A stretch of 64,000 bases of DNA from an uncultured Lachnospiraceae bacterium (GTDB taxonomy: Bacteria > Bacillota > Clostridia > Lachnospirales > Lachnospiraceae): the NCBI GenBank assembly GCA_934385475.1, contig CAKRPS010000006.1, positions 1-64,000 of the forward strand. Reading direction: 5' to 3'. Under the pieces are notes generated by a model. The model was not told the DNA's origin. It worked only from the letters and a program-made list of their open reading frames with translations, and searched no databases. The position numbers and the translations under genes were made by a program. This document shows, one piece after another, positions 52,185-62,151 of this stretch. Each line of letters opens with the position of its first letter. Position 1 is the first letter of the stretch.

Positions 52185-52212
52185 TTGTCGAAGATGTATG
52201 GTATGGTATAGT
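52185..52212 (+). promoter_or_regulatory. Probable promoter of the hydrogenase-like sensor gene
   Basis: TTGTCG (52185-52190), 16-base spacer, TATAGT (52207-52212); separate from the operon promoter at 49155. Confidence 0.5.
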
Positions 52213-52261
52213 ATATATAAGGGAATCGTTTTAGTTAACATGAGAGAGGATGAAAAGAATA

Positions 52262-54214
52262 ATGGGAAACCAAACAGAACAGGCACTGGTGTATACGAAC
52301 GACAAATGCGTTGGATGCAACAAGTGTATTTCCGTATGCCCTGTCCTTAACGCAAATCGGGCAGTGGAGGAAAACGGACAGAACAAGATTGTAGTGGATG
52401 GAAGTCAGTGTATCTCCTGCGGCGCGTGTTTAGATGCGTGTGCACATGGAGCGAGAAGCTACCGGGACGACACGGAACGGTTTTTTGCAGACCTTGCAAA
52501 GGGAGAGAGAATCTCACTGCTGCTTGCACCTGCATTCCTTGCAAATTATCCGAGAGAGTACGGAAGCGTGCTCGGCGGTCTGAAGAAGCTGGGGGTCAAC
52601 CGGATCATCAGTATCAGCTTAGGAGCAGACATTACAACGTGGGGATACATTAAGTACATAACAGAGCATAATTTTACAGGAGGTATTTCACAGCCCTGTC
52701 CTGCGATCGTGGGGTATGTGGAGAAATACCTGCCGGAGCTGATCCCGACTCTTATGCCGATCCATTCGCCTATGATGTGCGGTGCCATTTATACAAAGAA
52801 ATATATGAAGGTGACAGATAGGCTTGCTTTTATCAGTCCCTGTATTGCCAAGAAGAATGAAATTGAAGACCCGAACTGTGGTGGATTCATTTCCTATAAT
52901 GTAACGTTTGACCACCTGATGCAGTATGTGAAAGAACATCATATATCCGGTCCGGCGGTTTCCGATGAGATTGAATACGGACTGGGCTCCATCTATCCAA
53001 TGCCGGGTGGACTCAAGGAGAATGTTTACTGGTTCTGCGGAGAAGAAGTCTTCATCCGTCAGATTGAGGGTGAGAAGCATGCCTATGAGTTTCTGGAGGA
53101 TTACAAGGAGAGAGTGCTGGGAGGCAAGGAACTTCCTTTCATGGTCGATGCCCTGAACTGTGCGAAGGGATGTCTGTACGGCACTGCAACAGAGCCTGAA
53201 AAAACCCAAAATGATGATATTCTCTATGAGATCCAGAAGATCAAGGAGAACAGTAAGAAAAATGATAAAGGACATGCTTTCAGCAGGAAGCTGACGCCCA
53301 GGCAGAGACTGGCGAAGCTGAATAAGCAGTTTGCCGGTCTGGATATCAATGATTTTGTCAGACATTATACAGACAAATCGAGAGGATGCGAGATCAGAAG
53401 ACCCGATACCAGAGAGCTTGACGCAATCTTTGAAACAATGGAGAAGAAGACGAATGTCTCCCGCAATATCAACTGTTCTGCCTGCGGTTACACAACCTGT
53501 AAGGATATGGCAGCGGCTATTTTCAATGGCTGCAACAAGAAAGACAACTGTATCCAGTATGTGAAGGGAGAGGTTGAAAAGGATAATCTTCTGAATCAGC
53601 AGATGGCCAGAGAGATGGAAGAAAAGAACGGGCAGATTCAGGCAAAGAATGAGCAAATCGCCCAGGTTGTTGCCGATGTGGCGGAGGACTTTGAAACATT
53701 GGATAGCTCCATCAGCGAGATGTCGATCGGAAATAACAACAATGCACAGGAGAGCACCGGAATCTCTTCGGCGATGAGTGAGGTCATCACTTTCTGTGAT
53801 GCTCTGCAGGAAGCCCTTGGAAGTATTGGAGATCTTCTGACCAAGCTGGAGGAGAACAACGGTGAGATCACGGAGGTTGCAGAGGAGACGAACCTGCTTG
53901 CTTTAAATGCCAGCATTGAGTCGGCAAGAGCGGGAGAAGCGGGAAGAGGCTTTGCCATCATTGCGGAAAACATCAAGAAGCTGGCGGATTCCTCCAAGGA
54001 GACAGCTGCGGACAGTGATTCCAACAAGGAACAGATCGGGCAGGCTATCGCAACGCTCAGCGCGGATGCCGAAAAGCTGATCTCTGTTATAGATGAAGTC
54101 AATGTCAGGGTAACCAATCTGGCAGCTTCCACAGAAGAAATTGCAGCTTCTGCAGATATGGTCAGCAGCATCTCGGCAGACCTGAAAGAAAAGTTGAACA
54201 GCTTGAATTCTTAA
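52262..54214 (+). CDS. [FeFe]-hydrogenase-like sensor fused to a chemoreceptor signalling domain
   Basis: About 650 residues, no membrane span. Order: two [4Fe-4S] ferredoxin motifs ([12 protein letters not shown] near 16 and [14 protein letters not shown] near 49); an H-cluster domain (about 80-360) with its cysteine motifs as [17 protein letters not shown] and LNCAKGC, matching L1-L3 of hydrogenases though L1 lacks the second Cys; an Fe-S domain [20 protein letters not shown] near 400-420; a coiled coil; and an MCP signalling tip ([20 protein letters not shown], about 545-565). No HAMP, PAS or kinase domain. It resembles sensory (group C/D) [FeFe]-hydrogenases, here coupled to chemotaxis. 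Sensing of H2 or redox state is inferred. ATG 52250 is a less likely start. Confidence 0.9.
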   Translation: MGNQTEQALVYTNDKCVGCNKCISVCPVLNANRAVEENGQNKIVVDGSQCISCGACLDACAHGARSYRDDTERFFADLAKGERISLLLAPAFLANYPREYGSVLGGLKKLGVNRIISISLGADITTWGYIKYITEHNFTGGISQPCPAIVGYVEKYLPELIPTLMPIHSPMMCGAIYTKKYMKVTDRLAFISPCIAKKNEIEDPNCGGFISYNVTFDHLMQYVKEHHISGPAVSDEIEYGLGSIYPMPGGLKENVYWFCGEEVFIRQIEGEKHAYEFLEDYKERVLGGKELPFMVDALNCAKGCLYGTATEPEKTQNDDILYEIQKIKENSKKNDKGHAFSRKLTPRQRLAKLNKQFAGLDINDFVRHYTDKSRGCEIRRPDTRELDAIFETMEKKTNVSRNINCSACGYTTCKDMAAAIFNGCNKKDNCIQYVKGEVEKDNLLNQQMAREMEEKNGQIQAKNEQIAQVVADVAEDFETLDSSISEMSIGNNNNAQESTGISSAMSEVITFCDALQEALGSIGDLLTKLEENNGEITEVAEETNLLALNASIESARAGEAGRGFAIIAENIKKLADSSKETAADSDSNKEQIGQAIATLSADAEKLISVIDEVNVRVTNLAASTEEIAASADMVSSISADLKEKLNSLNS

Positions 54215-54241
54215 TACAGAGCCCTGGAAACAGGATACATA

Positions 54242-54282
54242 CAAGAAACCGGATTGAGGAATCCGGTTTCTTGATTCATTTT
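54242..54282 (+). terminator. Intrinsic terminator after the sensor gene
   Basis: Perfect 14-bp stem (54242-54255 with 54260-54273), GAGG loop, then ATTCATTTT. Confidence 0.85.
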
Positions 54283-54359
54283 GGAAGAATATTTCATAAG
54301 ATTTTCATAAAATATTTAGTTTCCCGAAAGAATAAATTCTAGTATTTTTCCAAGGATTG

Positions 54360-54368
54360 TGCTATAAT
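54360..54368 (+). promoter_or_regulatory. Extended -10 promoter of tig
   Basis: TGC-TATAAT (54360-54368), an extended -10; no good -35 is visible. About 78 bases before the tig start. Confidence 0.55.
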
Positions 54369-54445
54369 CTTAAAATGACTGTGACCAGGATGTGTTTTGT
54401 GCACACTTGTGTATCATAGAGGCAATTGAAGGAGGAACCCATAGA

Positions 54446-55777
54446 ATGAGTTTACAGGTAGAAAAATTAGAGAAGAACATGGCAAAGCTTACCATTGAGG
54501 CTTCCGCAGAGGATCTGGAGAAAGCAATTGAGAAGGCTTACCAGAAACAGAAAAAGCAGATCAGCATCCCTGGTTTCCGTAAAGGAAAAGTTCCGCGTCA
54601 GATGGTAGAGAAAATGTACGGCAAGGCAGTATTTTATGAAGATGCAGCCAATGAACTGATTCCGGACGCTTATGAGAAAGCACTGGAGGAGTGCGAGGAG
54701 GATATCGTTTCCTCTCCGAAGATTGAAGTGACACAGATCGAGGCAGGAAAGCCTTTCGTATTCACTGCTACTGTAGCATTGAAGCCGGAAGTAAAGCTTG
54801 GCAAATACAAGGGTGTTAAGGTTGACAAGATCGATGTTGAGGTTACAGATGCCGACGTCGATGCAGAGATCAATAAGGAACGTGAGAAAAACGCAAGAAA
54901 TATCACGGTTGAAGATCGTCCGGTTAAGGATGGCGACATCACAACACTTGACTTTGAAGGATTTGTAGATGGCGTTGCATTTGAGGGCGGCAAGGGTGAA
55001 AATTACCCGCTGACAATCGGTTCCGGTGCATTTATCCCCGGCTTTGAAGAACAGCTTGTAGGCGCTGAGATCGGCAAGGAAGTAGAAGTTAAGGTTGCTT
55101 TCCCGGAGGATTATCAGGCAGAGAACCTCAAGGGCAAAGATGCCGTATTCAAATGTACCGTAAAAGAGATCAAGGAGAAGCAGCTTCCGGAGCTCGATGA
55201 TGAGTTCGCAGGAGAGGTTTCCGAGTTTGATACTCTTGCAGAATACAAGGAAGATGTAAAGACAACTCTGACCCTGAAGAAGGAAAGAGACGCTAAGAAT
55301 GCGAAAGAGAATGCCGCAGTGGATGCAGCAGTTGCAGCTTCTGAGATGGAGATCCCGGAGGCAATGTTAGAGACACAGCAGAAGCAGATGCTGGACGAGT
55401 TTGCACAGAGAATTTCAATGCAGGGACTTTCCATGCAGCAGTACTTCCAGTTCACAGGCTCCAACTACCAGCAGATGTTCGAGCAGGTAAAACCGCAGGC
55501 TGAAGAGCGTATCAAGGCAAGACTGGTTCTGGAGGCAATTGCCAAGGCAGAGAATCTTGAGGCAACTGAGGAAGAGTACGAGAAAGAGCTTCAGAACATG
55601 GCTGAGATTTACCAGATGGAAGTTGACAAGGTAAGAGAACTGATGGGCGAGAAAGAGAAGAAGAACATCATGCAGGATCTTGCAGTCAAGAAAGCAGCAG
55701 AGTTCGTAGCTGACAATGCAAAGGAAACAAAGCCTAAGAAAGAAAAGGCAGAGAAAGCTGAAAAAGCAGCAGAATAA
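54446..55777 (+). CDS. tig: Trigger factor
   Basis: 443 residues, normal length. Ribosome-bound chaperone and prolyl isomerase. The ribosome-binding signature GFRKGKVPR is near residue 44; the FKBP-type isomerase domain is about 150-245 (GDITTLDFEGFVDGVAFEGG, then PGFEEQLVGAEIGKE); the rest is the chaperone domain, ending in a Lys/Glu/Ala-rich tail. The start follows GGAGGA. First of the conserved tig-clpP-clpX-lon series. Confidence 0.96.
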   Translation: MSLQVEKLEKNMAKLTIEASAEDLEKAIEKAYQKQKKQISIPGFRKGKVPRQMVEKMYGKAVFYEDAANELIPDAYEKALEECEEDIVSSPKIEVTQIEAGKPFVFTATVALKPEVKLGKYKGVKVDKIDVEVTDADVDAEINKEREKNARNITVEDRPVKDGDITTLDFEGFVDGVAFEGGKGENYPLTIGSGAFIPGFEEQLVGAEIGKEVEVKVAFPEDYQAENLKGKDAVFKCTVKEIKEKQLPELDDEFAGEVSEFDTLAEYKEDVKTTLTLKKERDAKNAKENAAVDAAVAASEMEIPEAMLETQQKQMLDEFAQRISMQGLSMQQYFQFTGSNYQQMFEQVKPQAEERIKARLVLEAIAKAENLEATEEEYEKELQNMAEIYQMEVDKVRELMGEKEKKNIMQDLAVKKAAEFVADNAKETKPKKEKAEKAEKAAE

Positions 55778-55795
55778 ATTAATGGAGGAAGTAAT

Positions 55796-56392
55796 ATGCC
55801 GTTAATACCTTATGTCATTGAGCAGACGTCCAAGGGCGAACGCTCCTATGATATTTATTCAAGATTATTAAAAGAGAGAATCATCTTTCTGGGAGAGGAA
55901 GTGACTGAGGCATCCGCAAGCGTGATCGTAGCGGAAATGCTCTTTCTGGAATCCGAAGATCCTGAGAAGGATATTCACCTGTATATCAACAGCCCCGGTG
56001 GATCTGTGACAGCCGGAATGGCAATCTATGATACCATGCAGTTTGTAAAGTGTGATGTGTCGACTGTCTGCATCGGTATGGCAGCCAGCATGGGCGCATT
56101 TCTGCTTGCCGGTGGTGCAAAGGGCAAGAGATATGCACTCCCAAATGCAGAGATTATGATCCATCAGCCACTTGGCGGAGCACAGGGACAGGCTACTGAG
56201 ATTGAGATTGCAGCAAAGCACATCCTGCAGACTAAGGAAAAGCTGAACAAGATTCTGGCGGCAAACACAGGACAGGACTATGAGGTAGTTGCGGCCGACA
56301 CGGAGCGTGATAACTGGAAATCTGCCGAGGAAGCAGCAGCTTACGGCCTGATTGACCGTGTAATCGCGGACCATGACAATGCAGCCAAATAA
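55796..56392 (+). CDS. clpP: ATP-dependent Clp protease proteolytic subunit
   Basis: 198 residues. Catalytic Ser in [14 protein letters not shown] (about 100), His in [11 protein letters not shown] (about 125), Asp near 174. It forms tetradecamers with ClpX, whose gene follows at 25 bases. Ribosome site GGAGG. Gene order tig-clpP-clpX is as in most bacteria. Confidence 0.97.
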   Translation: MPLIPYVIEQTSKGERSYDIYSRLLKERIIFLGEEVTEASASVIVAEMLFLESEDPEKDIHLYINSPGGSVTAGMAIYDTMQFVKCDVSTVCIGMAASMGAFLLAGGAKGKRYALPNAEIMIHQPLGGAQGQATEIEIAAKHILQTKEKLNKILAANTGQDYEVVAADTERDNWKSAEEAAAYGLIDRVIADHDNAAK

Positions 56393-56416
56393 AAAGAAGG
56401 GTATGGATTGTAAGGA

Positions 56417-57679
56417 ATGGCAGGTAAAAATTCTGACGACAAAGTGAGATGCTCTTTTTGCAACAAGACACAGGATCAGGTTCGAAAGCTGATTGCAGGA
56501 CCGAACGGTGTATATATTTGCGATGAGTGTGTTGATATTTGTGCAGATATCATTGAAGAAGAGTATGAGGAAGAACCGGAAGCAGAGGAGATGGAGATCA
56601 ACCTGCTTAAGCCGGTAGAGATCAAAAAGTTCCTTGATGATTATGTGATCGGGCAGGAAGAGGCTAAGAAGGTTCTTGCAGTTTCGGTCTATAATCATTA
56701 TAAAAGAGTCACTGCACCACAGGAAGATGACGGGGTGGAGCTCCAGAAGAGTAATATTATCATGGTAGGGCCTACCGGTTCCGGTAAGACTTATCTGGCG
56801 CAGACGCTGGCGAAGATTATCAATGTACCGTTTGCGATTGCAGATGCGACGACATTGACGGAGGCCGGTTACGTCGGAGAGGATGTGGAAAACATTCTGC
56901 TCAAGCTGATCCAGGCTGCTGATTACGACATTGAACGTGCACAGTACGGTATTATCTATATTGATGAGATCGATAAGATCACAAAGAAGAGTGAAAATGT
57001 TTCCATTACAAGAGATGTATCCGGTGAGGGAGTACAGCAGGCTCTTTTGAAGATTATCGAAGGAACGGTTGCCAGTGTACCGCCGCAGGGTGGCAGAAAG
57101 CATCCACATCAGGAACTGATCCAGATTGATACCTCCAATATCCTGTTTATCTGTGGAGGAGCCTTTGACGGTCTGGATAAGATTGTGGAAGAGAGACTGG
57201 ATCGTAACTCCATCGGATTCAATGCAGAGATTACAGAGAAGAGCGATAAGGACTTAGGAGCTATTTTGAAGGAAGTATCTCCACAGGATCTTATGAAGTT
57301 TGGTTTGATCCCGGAATTTATCGGGCGTGTACCGATTACGGTGACGCTGGACGGTCTGGATAAGAAGGCTCTTGTCCGTATTCTGAAGGAACCGAAGAAT
57401 GCGATCATTAAACAGTACAAGAAGCTGTTTGAGTTTGACGAAGTAAACCTTGAAGTGGAAGAAGATGCCGTAGAGGAGATTGCAAGGCTTGCCTATGAAC
57501 GCAAGACCGGAGCGAGAGGTCTGCGGTCTATCATGGAAAAGGTTATGATGGATATTATGTATGAGATCCCTTCGGACGATAATATTGCAGCTTGTATTTT
57601 GACAAAAGAAGCGGTGGATGGAACAGAGAAGCCGCGCGTGACGTACAGAGATAGCAATCTCCGTGCGCGAAACGCATAG
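56417..57679 (+). CDS. clpX: Clp protease ATP-binding subunit ClpX
   Basis: 420 residues. The N-terminal C4 zinc domain is visible (RCSFCNKTQ near 11, CDECVDIC near 36). Walker [13 protein letters not shown] (about 117), Walker [11 protein letters not shown], sensor and the [13 protein letters not shown] block near the C-terminus are intact. It unfolds substrates for ClpP. AAGGA touches the ATG, so the weaker GAAGGG further upstream may also serve as ribosome site. Confidence 0.97.
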   Translation: MAGKNSDDKVRCSFCNKTQDQVRKLIAGPNGVYICDECVDICADIIEEEYEEEPEAEEMEINLLKPVEIKKFLDDYVIGQEEAKKVLAVSVYNHYKRVTAPQEDDGVELQKSNIIMVGPTGSGKTYLAQTLAKIINVPFAIADATTLTEAGYVGEDVENILLKLIQAADYDIERAQYGIIYIDEIDKITKKSENVSITRDVSGEGVQQALLKIIEGTVASVPPQGGRKHPHQELIQIDTSNILFICGGAFDGLDKIVEERLDRNSIGFNAEITEKSDKDLGAILKEVSPQDLMKFGLIPEFIGRVPITVTLDGLDKKALVRILKEPKNAIIKQYKKLFEFDEVNLEVEEDAVEEIARLAYERKTGARGLRSIMEKVMMDIMYEIPSDDNIAACILTKEAVDGTEKPRVTYRDSNLRARNA

Positions 57680-57693
57680 AGATCATAAAAGAG

Positions 57694-57726
57694 AAAACGT
57701 CGCCGTGTTTATCTGGCGGCGTTTTT
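57694..57726 (+). terminator. Intrinsic terminator after clpX
   Basis: 11-bp stem (57694-57704 with 57715-57725, one G-T pair) followed by TTTTTG. Confidence 0.8.
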
Positions 57727-57773
57727 GCAACAACGATATTTATTATTACAGTTAATCAATAGGATATAGACAG

Positions 57774-60110
57774 ATGGAAAGAGACGATAAGAACGAACTA
57801 CAGCTTCCCACCGTGGCACTGAGGGGAATGACGATTCTGCCGGGAATGGTGATCCACTTTGACCTGAGCAGGAAGAAATCCATTGAGGCAGTAGAAGAGG
57901 CCATGATGGCCGACCAGAAAGTATTGGTAGTGACACAGCAGAATCCAGATGTGGAAGAACCGAATTTTGATGCTGTGTATACGGTTGGTACTGTTGCATT
58001 GATCAAGCAGGTCAATAAACTCCCGAACCATATTGTCAGGGTTCTTGTGGAAGGTGTTGCCAGAGCAGCCTTAAACAGCTTTGTTAAGACCGAACCCTTC
58101 CTTGTGACATCTCTGTCATGTGTGGGAGATGATATGGAAGGGATTGATACAGATACAGAAGAAGCAATGACCAGAGCAGTCAAAGAAGTGGTTGCACAGT
58201 ATAACGCATGTTATCCAAAAATTGGAAAGGCAGTGAGCGACCAGATAGAAGATACGATGCCGATCGGGGAACTTCTGGACTGCATCACCATTAACATTCC
58301 GCTTGATTTCCGGAAAAAGCAGAAGGTGTTGGATGCGGTGTGTGTCAGAGACCGTTTCGAGGTGCTGACAGGGATTCTTGCACAGGAGGTGCAGGTTACC
58401 CAGATCAAAAACGATCTGGCACAGAAGATCCGGGAACGGATTGACCAGAACCAGAAAAATTATATTTTGAGAGAACAACTCCAGTTTATCCGTGAGGAAC
58501 TGGGAGATAATAATACAGAGTCAGATGTGGATACCTTTCTGGAGAATGTGTCAAAGCTGAAGGCCGGAAAAGAGGTAAAGGAACGCATCTGCAAGGAAAT
58601 TGACCGCTATAAGAACATGGCGGGAAGCAGTTCGGAAAGTGCGGTGGAGAGGGCTTACATAGAGACACTTCTGGAGTTACCGTGGGATAAGACATCCAAA
58701 GACAGTGCGGATCTGGAACAGGCAGAAGAGATCCTGAATGCCGATCACTACGGATTGCAGAAGGTGAAGGAACGTGTGCTGGAGTATCTGGCAGTACGGG
58801 TACTGAGCGGCAAGGGACAGAGTCCGATCATCTGTCTGGTAGGACCGCCGGGAACCGGTAAGACTTCTATCGCAAAGAGCGTGGCGACGGCACTGCACAA
58901 GAAATATGTGAGAATCTGTCTTGGCGGTGTGCGGGATGAGGCAGAGATACGGGGACACAGAAAGACGTATGTGGGAGCTATGCCGGGAAGGATCACAAAT
59001 GCGCTCAGACAGGCAGGTGTGAAGAATCCGCTGATCCTTCTGGATGAAATTGACAAGCTGGCATCCGATTATAAGGGAGATCCCGCGTCGGCACTTCTGG
59101 AGGTGCTGGATGGAGAGCAGAACAATGCGTTTCGGGATCATTATGTGGAGATTCCGCTTGATCTGTCGGAGGTACTTTTCATTGCCACGGCGAACAGCAC
59201 GGAAGGGATTCCAAGGCCGCTGCTTGACCGGATGGAACTGATCGAGGTCAGCAGCTACACCGCAAATGAAAAGTTTCATATTGCAAAAGAACATCTGGTA
59301 AAGAAACAGCTTGTCAAAAACGGTATCCGCCAGGAGGAACTTCAGATAGAGGATGACGCATTGAAAGATATCATACGTTATTATACGAGAGAAGCCGGAG
59401 TGCGTGGACTGGAGAGACAGATTGGTGCGATCTGCCGGAAGAAGGCCCGGACGATTCTGAAACAGCGTCAGGAGAAGAGAGAAGAGACGGTTGTTGTGAC
59501 AGCAGAGAACCTGACAGAATATCTGGGCAAACATAAATACAGTGATGACAAGGTGACAGACAAGCCCCAGATCGGAATTGTAAGAGGACTGGCTTGGACA
59601 AGTGTGGGCGGAGATACCTTACAGATCGAAGTCAATATGATGCCGGGAGAAGGTGAAGTGGACTTTACCGGACAGATGGGGGATGTTATGAAGGAGTCCG
59701 CGCGGATTGCAATGAGTTATGTGCGCTCTGTCAGCGAACAGTACCACATTGACGAAGAACTGTTTGGCAAGAAGGACTTTCATCTTCATATTCCGGAAGG
59801 GGCAGTTCCGAAGGATGGACCCTCGGCGGGAATTACAATGGCAACCGCTATTTTATCGGCGGTGACACAGATACCTGTACGTGCGGATCTTGCCATGACC
59901 GGTGAGATTACCCTGCGTGGCAGAGTACTTCCGATCGGCGGTCTGAAGGAGAAGCTTCTGGCAGCTAAGATGGCCGGTGTGCGTACCGTTCTGGTACCGA
60001 AGGAAAACGAAAAGGATGTTGAGGAAATCGATTCGGAGATCAAGGACGGTCTTGAGATATGCTTTGTGGAAACAATGGATGAGGTAGCGGACAGGGCACT
60101 GTTGAAGTGA
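57774..60110 (+). CDS. lon: Endopeptidase La (Lon protease)
   Basis: 778 residues. N-terminal substrate domain (about 1-200), AAA+ module with Walker A GPPGTGKTSIAKS (about 360) and Walker B ILLDEIDKL, then the serine protease domain with KDGPSAGITMATA (Ser about 682) and the catalytic Lys in GGLKEKLLAAKMAG about 43 residues later. ATP-dependent degradation of damaged and regulatory proteins. Ribosome site AGGA. The engB frame begins within a few bases. Confidence 0.97.
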   Translation: MERDDKNELQLPTVALRGMTILPGMVIHFDLSRKKSIEAVEEAMMADQKVLVVTQQNPDVEEPNFDAVYTVGTVALIKQVNKLPNHIVRVLVEGVARAALNSFVKTEPFLVTSLSCVGDDMEGIDTDTEEAMTRAVKEVVAQYNACYPKIGKAVSDQIEDTMPIGELLDCITINIPLDFRKKQKVLDAVCVRDRFEVLTGILAQEVQVTQIKNDLAQKIRERIDQNQKNYILREQLQFIREELGDNNTESDVDTFLENVSKLKAGKEVKERICKEIDRYKNMAGSSSESAVERAYIETLLELPWDKTSKDSADLEQAEEILNADHYGLQKVKERVLEYLAVRVLSGKGQSPIICLVGPPGTGKTSIAKSVATALHKKYVRICLGGVRDEAEIRGHRKTYVGAMPGRITNALRQAGVKNPLILLDEIDKLASDYKGDPASALLEVLDGEQNNAFRDHYVEIPLDLSEVLFIATANSTEGIPRPLLDRMELIEVSSYTANEKFHIAKEHLVKKQLVKNGIRQEELQIEDDALKDIIRYYTREAGVRGLERQIGAICRKKARTILKQRQEKREETVVVTAENLTEYLGKHKYSDDKVTDKPQIGIVRGLAWTSVGGDTLQIEVNMMPGEGEVDFTGQMGDVMKESARIAMSYVRSVSEQYHIDEELFGKKDFHLHIPEGAVPKDGPSAGITMATAILSAVTQIPVRADLAMTGEITLRGRVLPIGGLKEKLLAAKMAGVRTVLVPKENEKDVEEIDSEIKDGLEICFVETMDEVADRALLK

Positions 60111-60178
60111 CAATTGTGAAACGAAAATACAGATATAGTGGTTTCGGAATTGTAAAAGAACATAATAAGGAGAACAGG

Positions 60179-60769
60179 ATGGTAATTAAGAATGTAAGTC
60201 TGGAGACGGTTTGTGGGATCACCAGCACGCTTCCGGAGAATACACTTCCGGAGATTGCTTTTGCGGGGAAGAGTAATGTTGGTAAGTCATCGCTGATCAA
60301 CGGTCTGATGAACCGTAAATCGCTGGCAAGAACCAGTTCCCAGCCGGGAAAGACACAGACGATCAACTATTACAATATCAATGATGAATTGTACTTTGTG
60401 GATCTGCCGGGCTATGGCTATGCAACAGCAAATGAAAAGGTAAAGGCACAGTGGGGAAAGCTGATCGAGGATTATCTGCATCAGTCCAAAAAGATCCTGG
60501 CAGTTTTTCTTCTGATCGATATCCGGCATGCACCGTCGGAGAATGACCGGATTATGTATGACTGGATCTTGCAGAGAGGCTATAAGCCGATCATTATTGC
60601 GACAAAACTCGACAAAATCAAACGAAGCCAGATTGCGAAGCAGACAAAGCTGATCTGTGACACGCTGCAGGTGGAGGAAGATACCATGGTGCTGCCGTAC
60701 TCGGCCCTGAATAAGCAGGGGCGGGAAGAAATCTATGATCTGATTGATACATTGCTGGAGCGTGCCTGA
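60179..60769 (+). CDS. engB: Ribosome biogenesis GTPase EngB/YsxC
   Basis: 196 residues. GTP motifs: G1 GKSNVGKSS (about 30), G3 DLPGYGYA (about 75), G4 TKLDK (about 144). Essential GTPase for 50S assembly. The start is the ATG behind AAGGAG; the longer upstream frame overlaps lon and lacks a site. The lon-engB order is conserved in Firmicutes. Confidence 0.95.
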   Translation: MVIKNVSLETVCGITSTLPENTLPEIAFAGKSNVGKSSLINGLMNRKSLARTSSQPGKTQTINYYNINDELYFVDLPGYGYATANEKVKAQWGKLIEDYLHQSKKILAVFLLIDIRHAPSENDRIMYDWILQRGYKPIIIATKLDKIKRSQIAKQTKLICDTLQVEEDTMVLPYSALNKQGREEIYDLIDTLLERA

Positions 60770-60808
60770 CAGAGGCAGGATAGATACAGTAGAAAAGGGG
60801 AATGGAAT

Positions 60809-62131
60809 ATGAAACAATCTGTTAAAACATACCTGAAAGTGATATTGAACCTGATGACGGCACTGGTGATCCTGCTTTTGTGTATTTTTCTGATACCGCG
60901 GTGCATCCTGTTTTTTATGCCTTTTATCGTAGGCTGGCTGATTTCGATGATCGCGGCTCCGGTCGTGAGATTTTTTGAAGAAAAATTCAAGGTAAAGAGA
61001 AAGGCCGTCTCGGCGATCGTGATCATTGCCGTTATCGCTGTGGTGGTTCTGGCGGTTTATTTTGTGGGTGCAAAGCTTGTCAAAGAAGGCATCGGCTTTA
61101 TCAATGAGGTGCCCAAGCTGTGGGAGATTGTCACCGATGAGCTTAATCAGCTTGGCAAGAGTCTGGATGTTATCTACGTGAAGCTGCCGAAGGATGTGCA
61201 GGATAAGCTGCAGGTGATTTCCGCAGAGATGGGTACCTATGTGGAAGGGATTGTTGGAAATATCAGTACACCGACCTTTGAAGCAGTTGGAAACGTGGCA
61301 AAACAGATACCGGATATCATTATGGGAGTGATCATCTGCCTGTTATCTGCCTATTTTTTCGTGGCAGACAAGGGGTACATGAGCAATCTGATGGAGAAAT
61401 ATGTTCCGGCGAGCATAAGATATAATTTTGAACTGATACGCAGAAGCTTCCGGAATGCCATCGGAGGATATTTCAAGGCACAGCTCAAGATAGAATGCTG
61501 GATTTATCTGCTGCTGGTGATCGGTCTGCTGATCCTGAACGTCAAGTATGCGCTGCTGGTAGCTCTCGGCATTGCATTTCTTGATTTTCTGCCGGTGTTT
61601 GGAACCGGTACTGTGATGATCCCGTGGGCAGTCATTGCCTTGATGGGAAAAGATTACCGTATGACCTTTGGCCTCTTGATCATCTGGCTGGTGGGACAGC
61701 TGGTACGACAGATCATACAGCCCAAAATTGTGGGAGATTCAATCGGGGTAGATGCAATTCCCACCTTGTTTCTGCTCTACATTGGGTATAAAATAAGCGG
61801 TGTGATAGGAATGATCTTCGCAGTGCCGATCGGTATTATCTTTGCAAATCTGTATGAAGAAGGTGTCTTTGAGACAACCAGACAGAGTGTGAAGATTCTG
61901 GTGGCCGGTTTTAACCGCTTCCGCAAGATCCGCCCGGCAGATCTTGCCATTGTTACAGACTATGAACGGGAAGTGCAGGACGCATACAGACAGGAGATGG
62001 CGCAGGGTGACTCGGAAACGGAGTATGAGGAGGCATCACAGCTCAAGATTGAAGAGCCGCCTATCATCAGAAAATTTATGAGTAAAAAAGAGGATTGGGA
62101 TCGAAATAAAAAAGATGACCGGAAGAAATAA
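60809..62131 (+). CDS. AI-2E family transporter
   Basis: 440 residues with about eight membrane spans. Family blocks: the N-terminal double span followed by an amphipathic soluble segment (about 105-165), then FLDFLPVFGTGTVMIPWA and QIIQPKIVGDSIGVDAIPTLFLLY. Members include the AI-2 exporter TqsA, Na+/H+ antiporters and the sporulation protein YtvI; the spore-forming host makes YtvI-like a possibility. The C-terminal ~60 residues are charged and cytoplasmic. Confidence 0.9.
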   Translation: MKQSVKTYLKVILNLMTALVILLLCIFLIPRCILFFMPFIVGWLISMIAAPVVRFFEEKFKVKRKAVSAIVIIAVIAVVVLAVYFVGAKLVKEGIGFINEVPKLWEIVTDELNQLGKSLDVIYVKLPKDVQDKLQVISAEMGTYVEGIVGNISTPTFEAVGNVAKQIPDIIMGVIICLLSAYFFVADKGYMSNLMEKYVPASIRYNFELIRRSFRNAIGGYFKAQLKIECWIYLLLVIGLLILNVKYALLVALGIAFLDFLPVFGTGTVMIPWAVIALMGKDYRMTFGLLIIWLVGQLVRQIIQPKIVGDSIGVDAIPTLFLLYIGYKISGVIGMIFAVPIGIIFANLYEEGVFETTRQSVKILVAGFNRFRKIRPADLAIVTDYEREVQDAYRQEMAQGDSETEYEEASQLKIEEPPIIRKFMSKKEDWDRNKKDDRKK

Positions 62132-62151
62132 CCGGAGAAAGAGGTGCAAAA

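Noticed and set aside
52688..53656. 322-codon open frame antisense to the hydrogenase-like sensor
   Set aside because: Shadow of a certain gene with no domain or ribosome site.
55868..57109. 413-codon open frame antisense to clpP and clpX
   Set aside because: It is the mirror of two certain genes, has no ribosome site, and its translation is Cys/His-rich as expected for a shadow.
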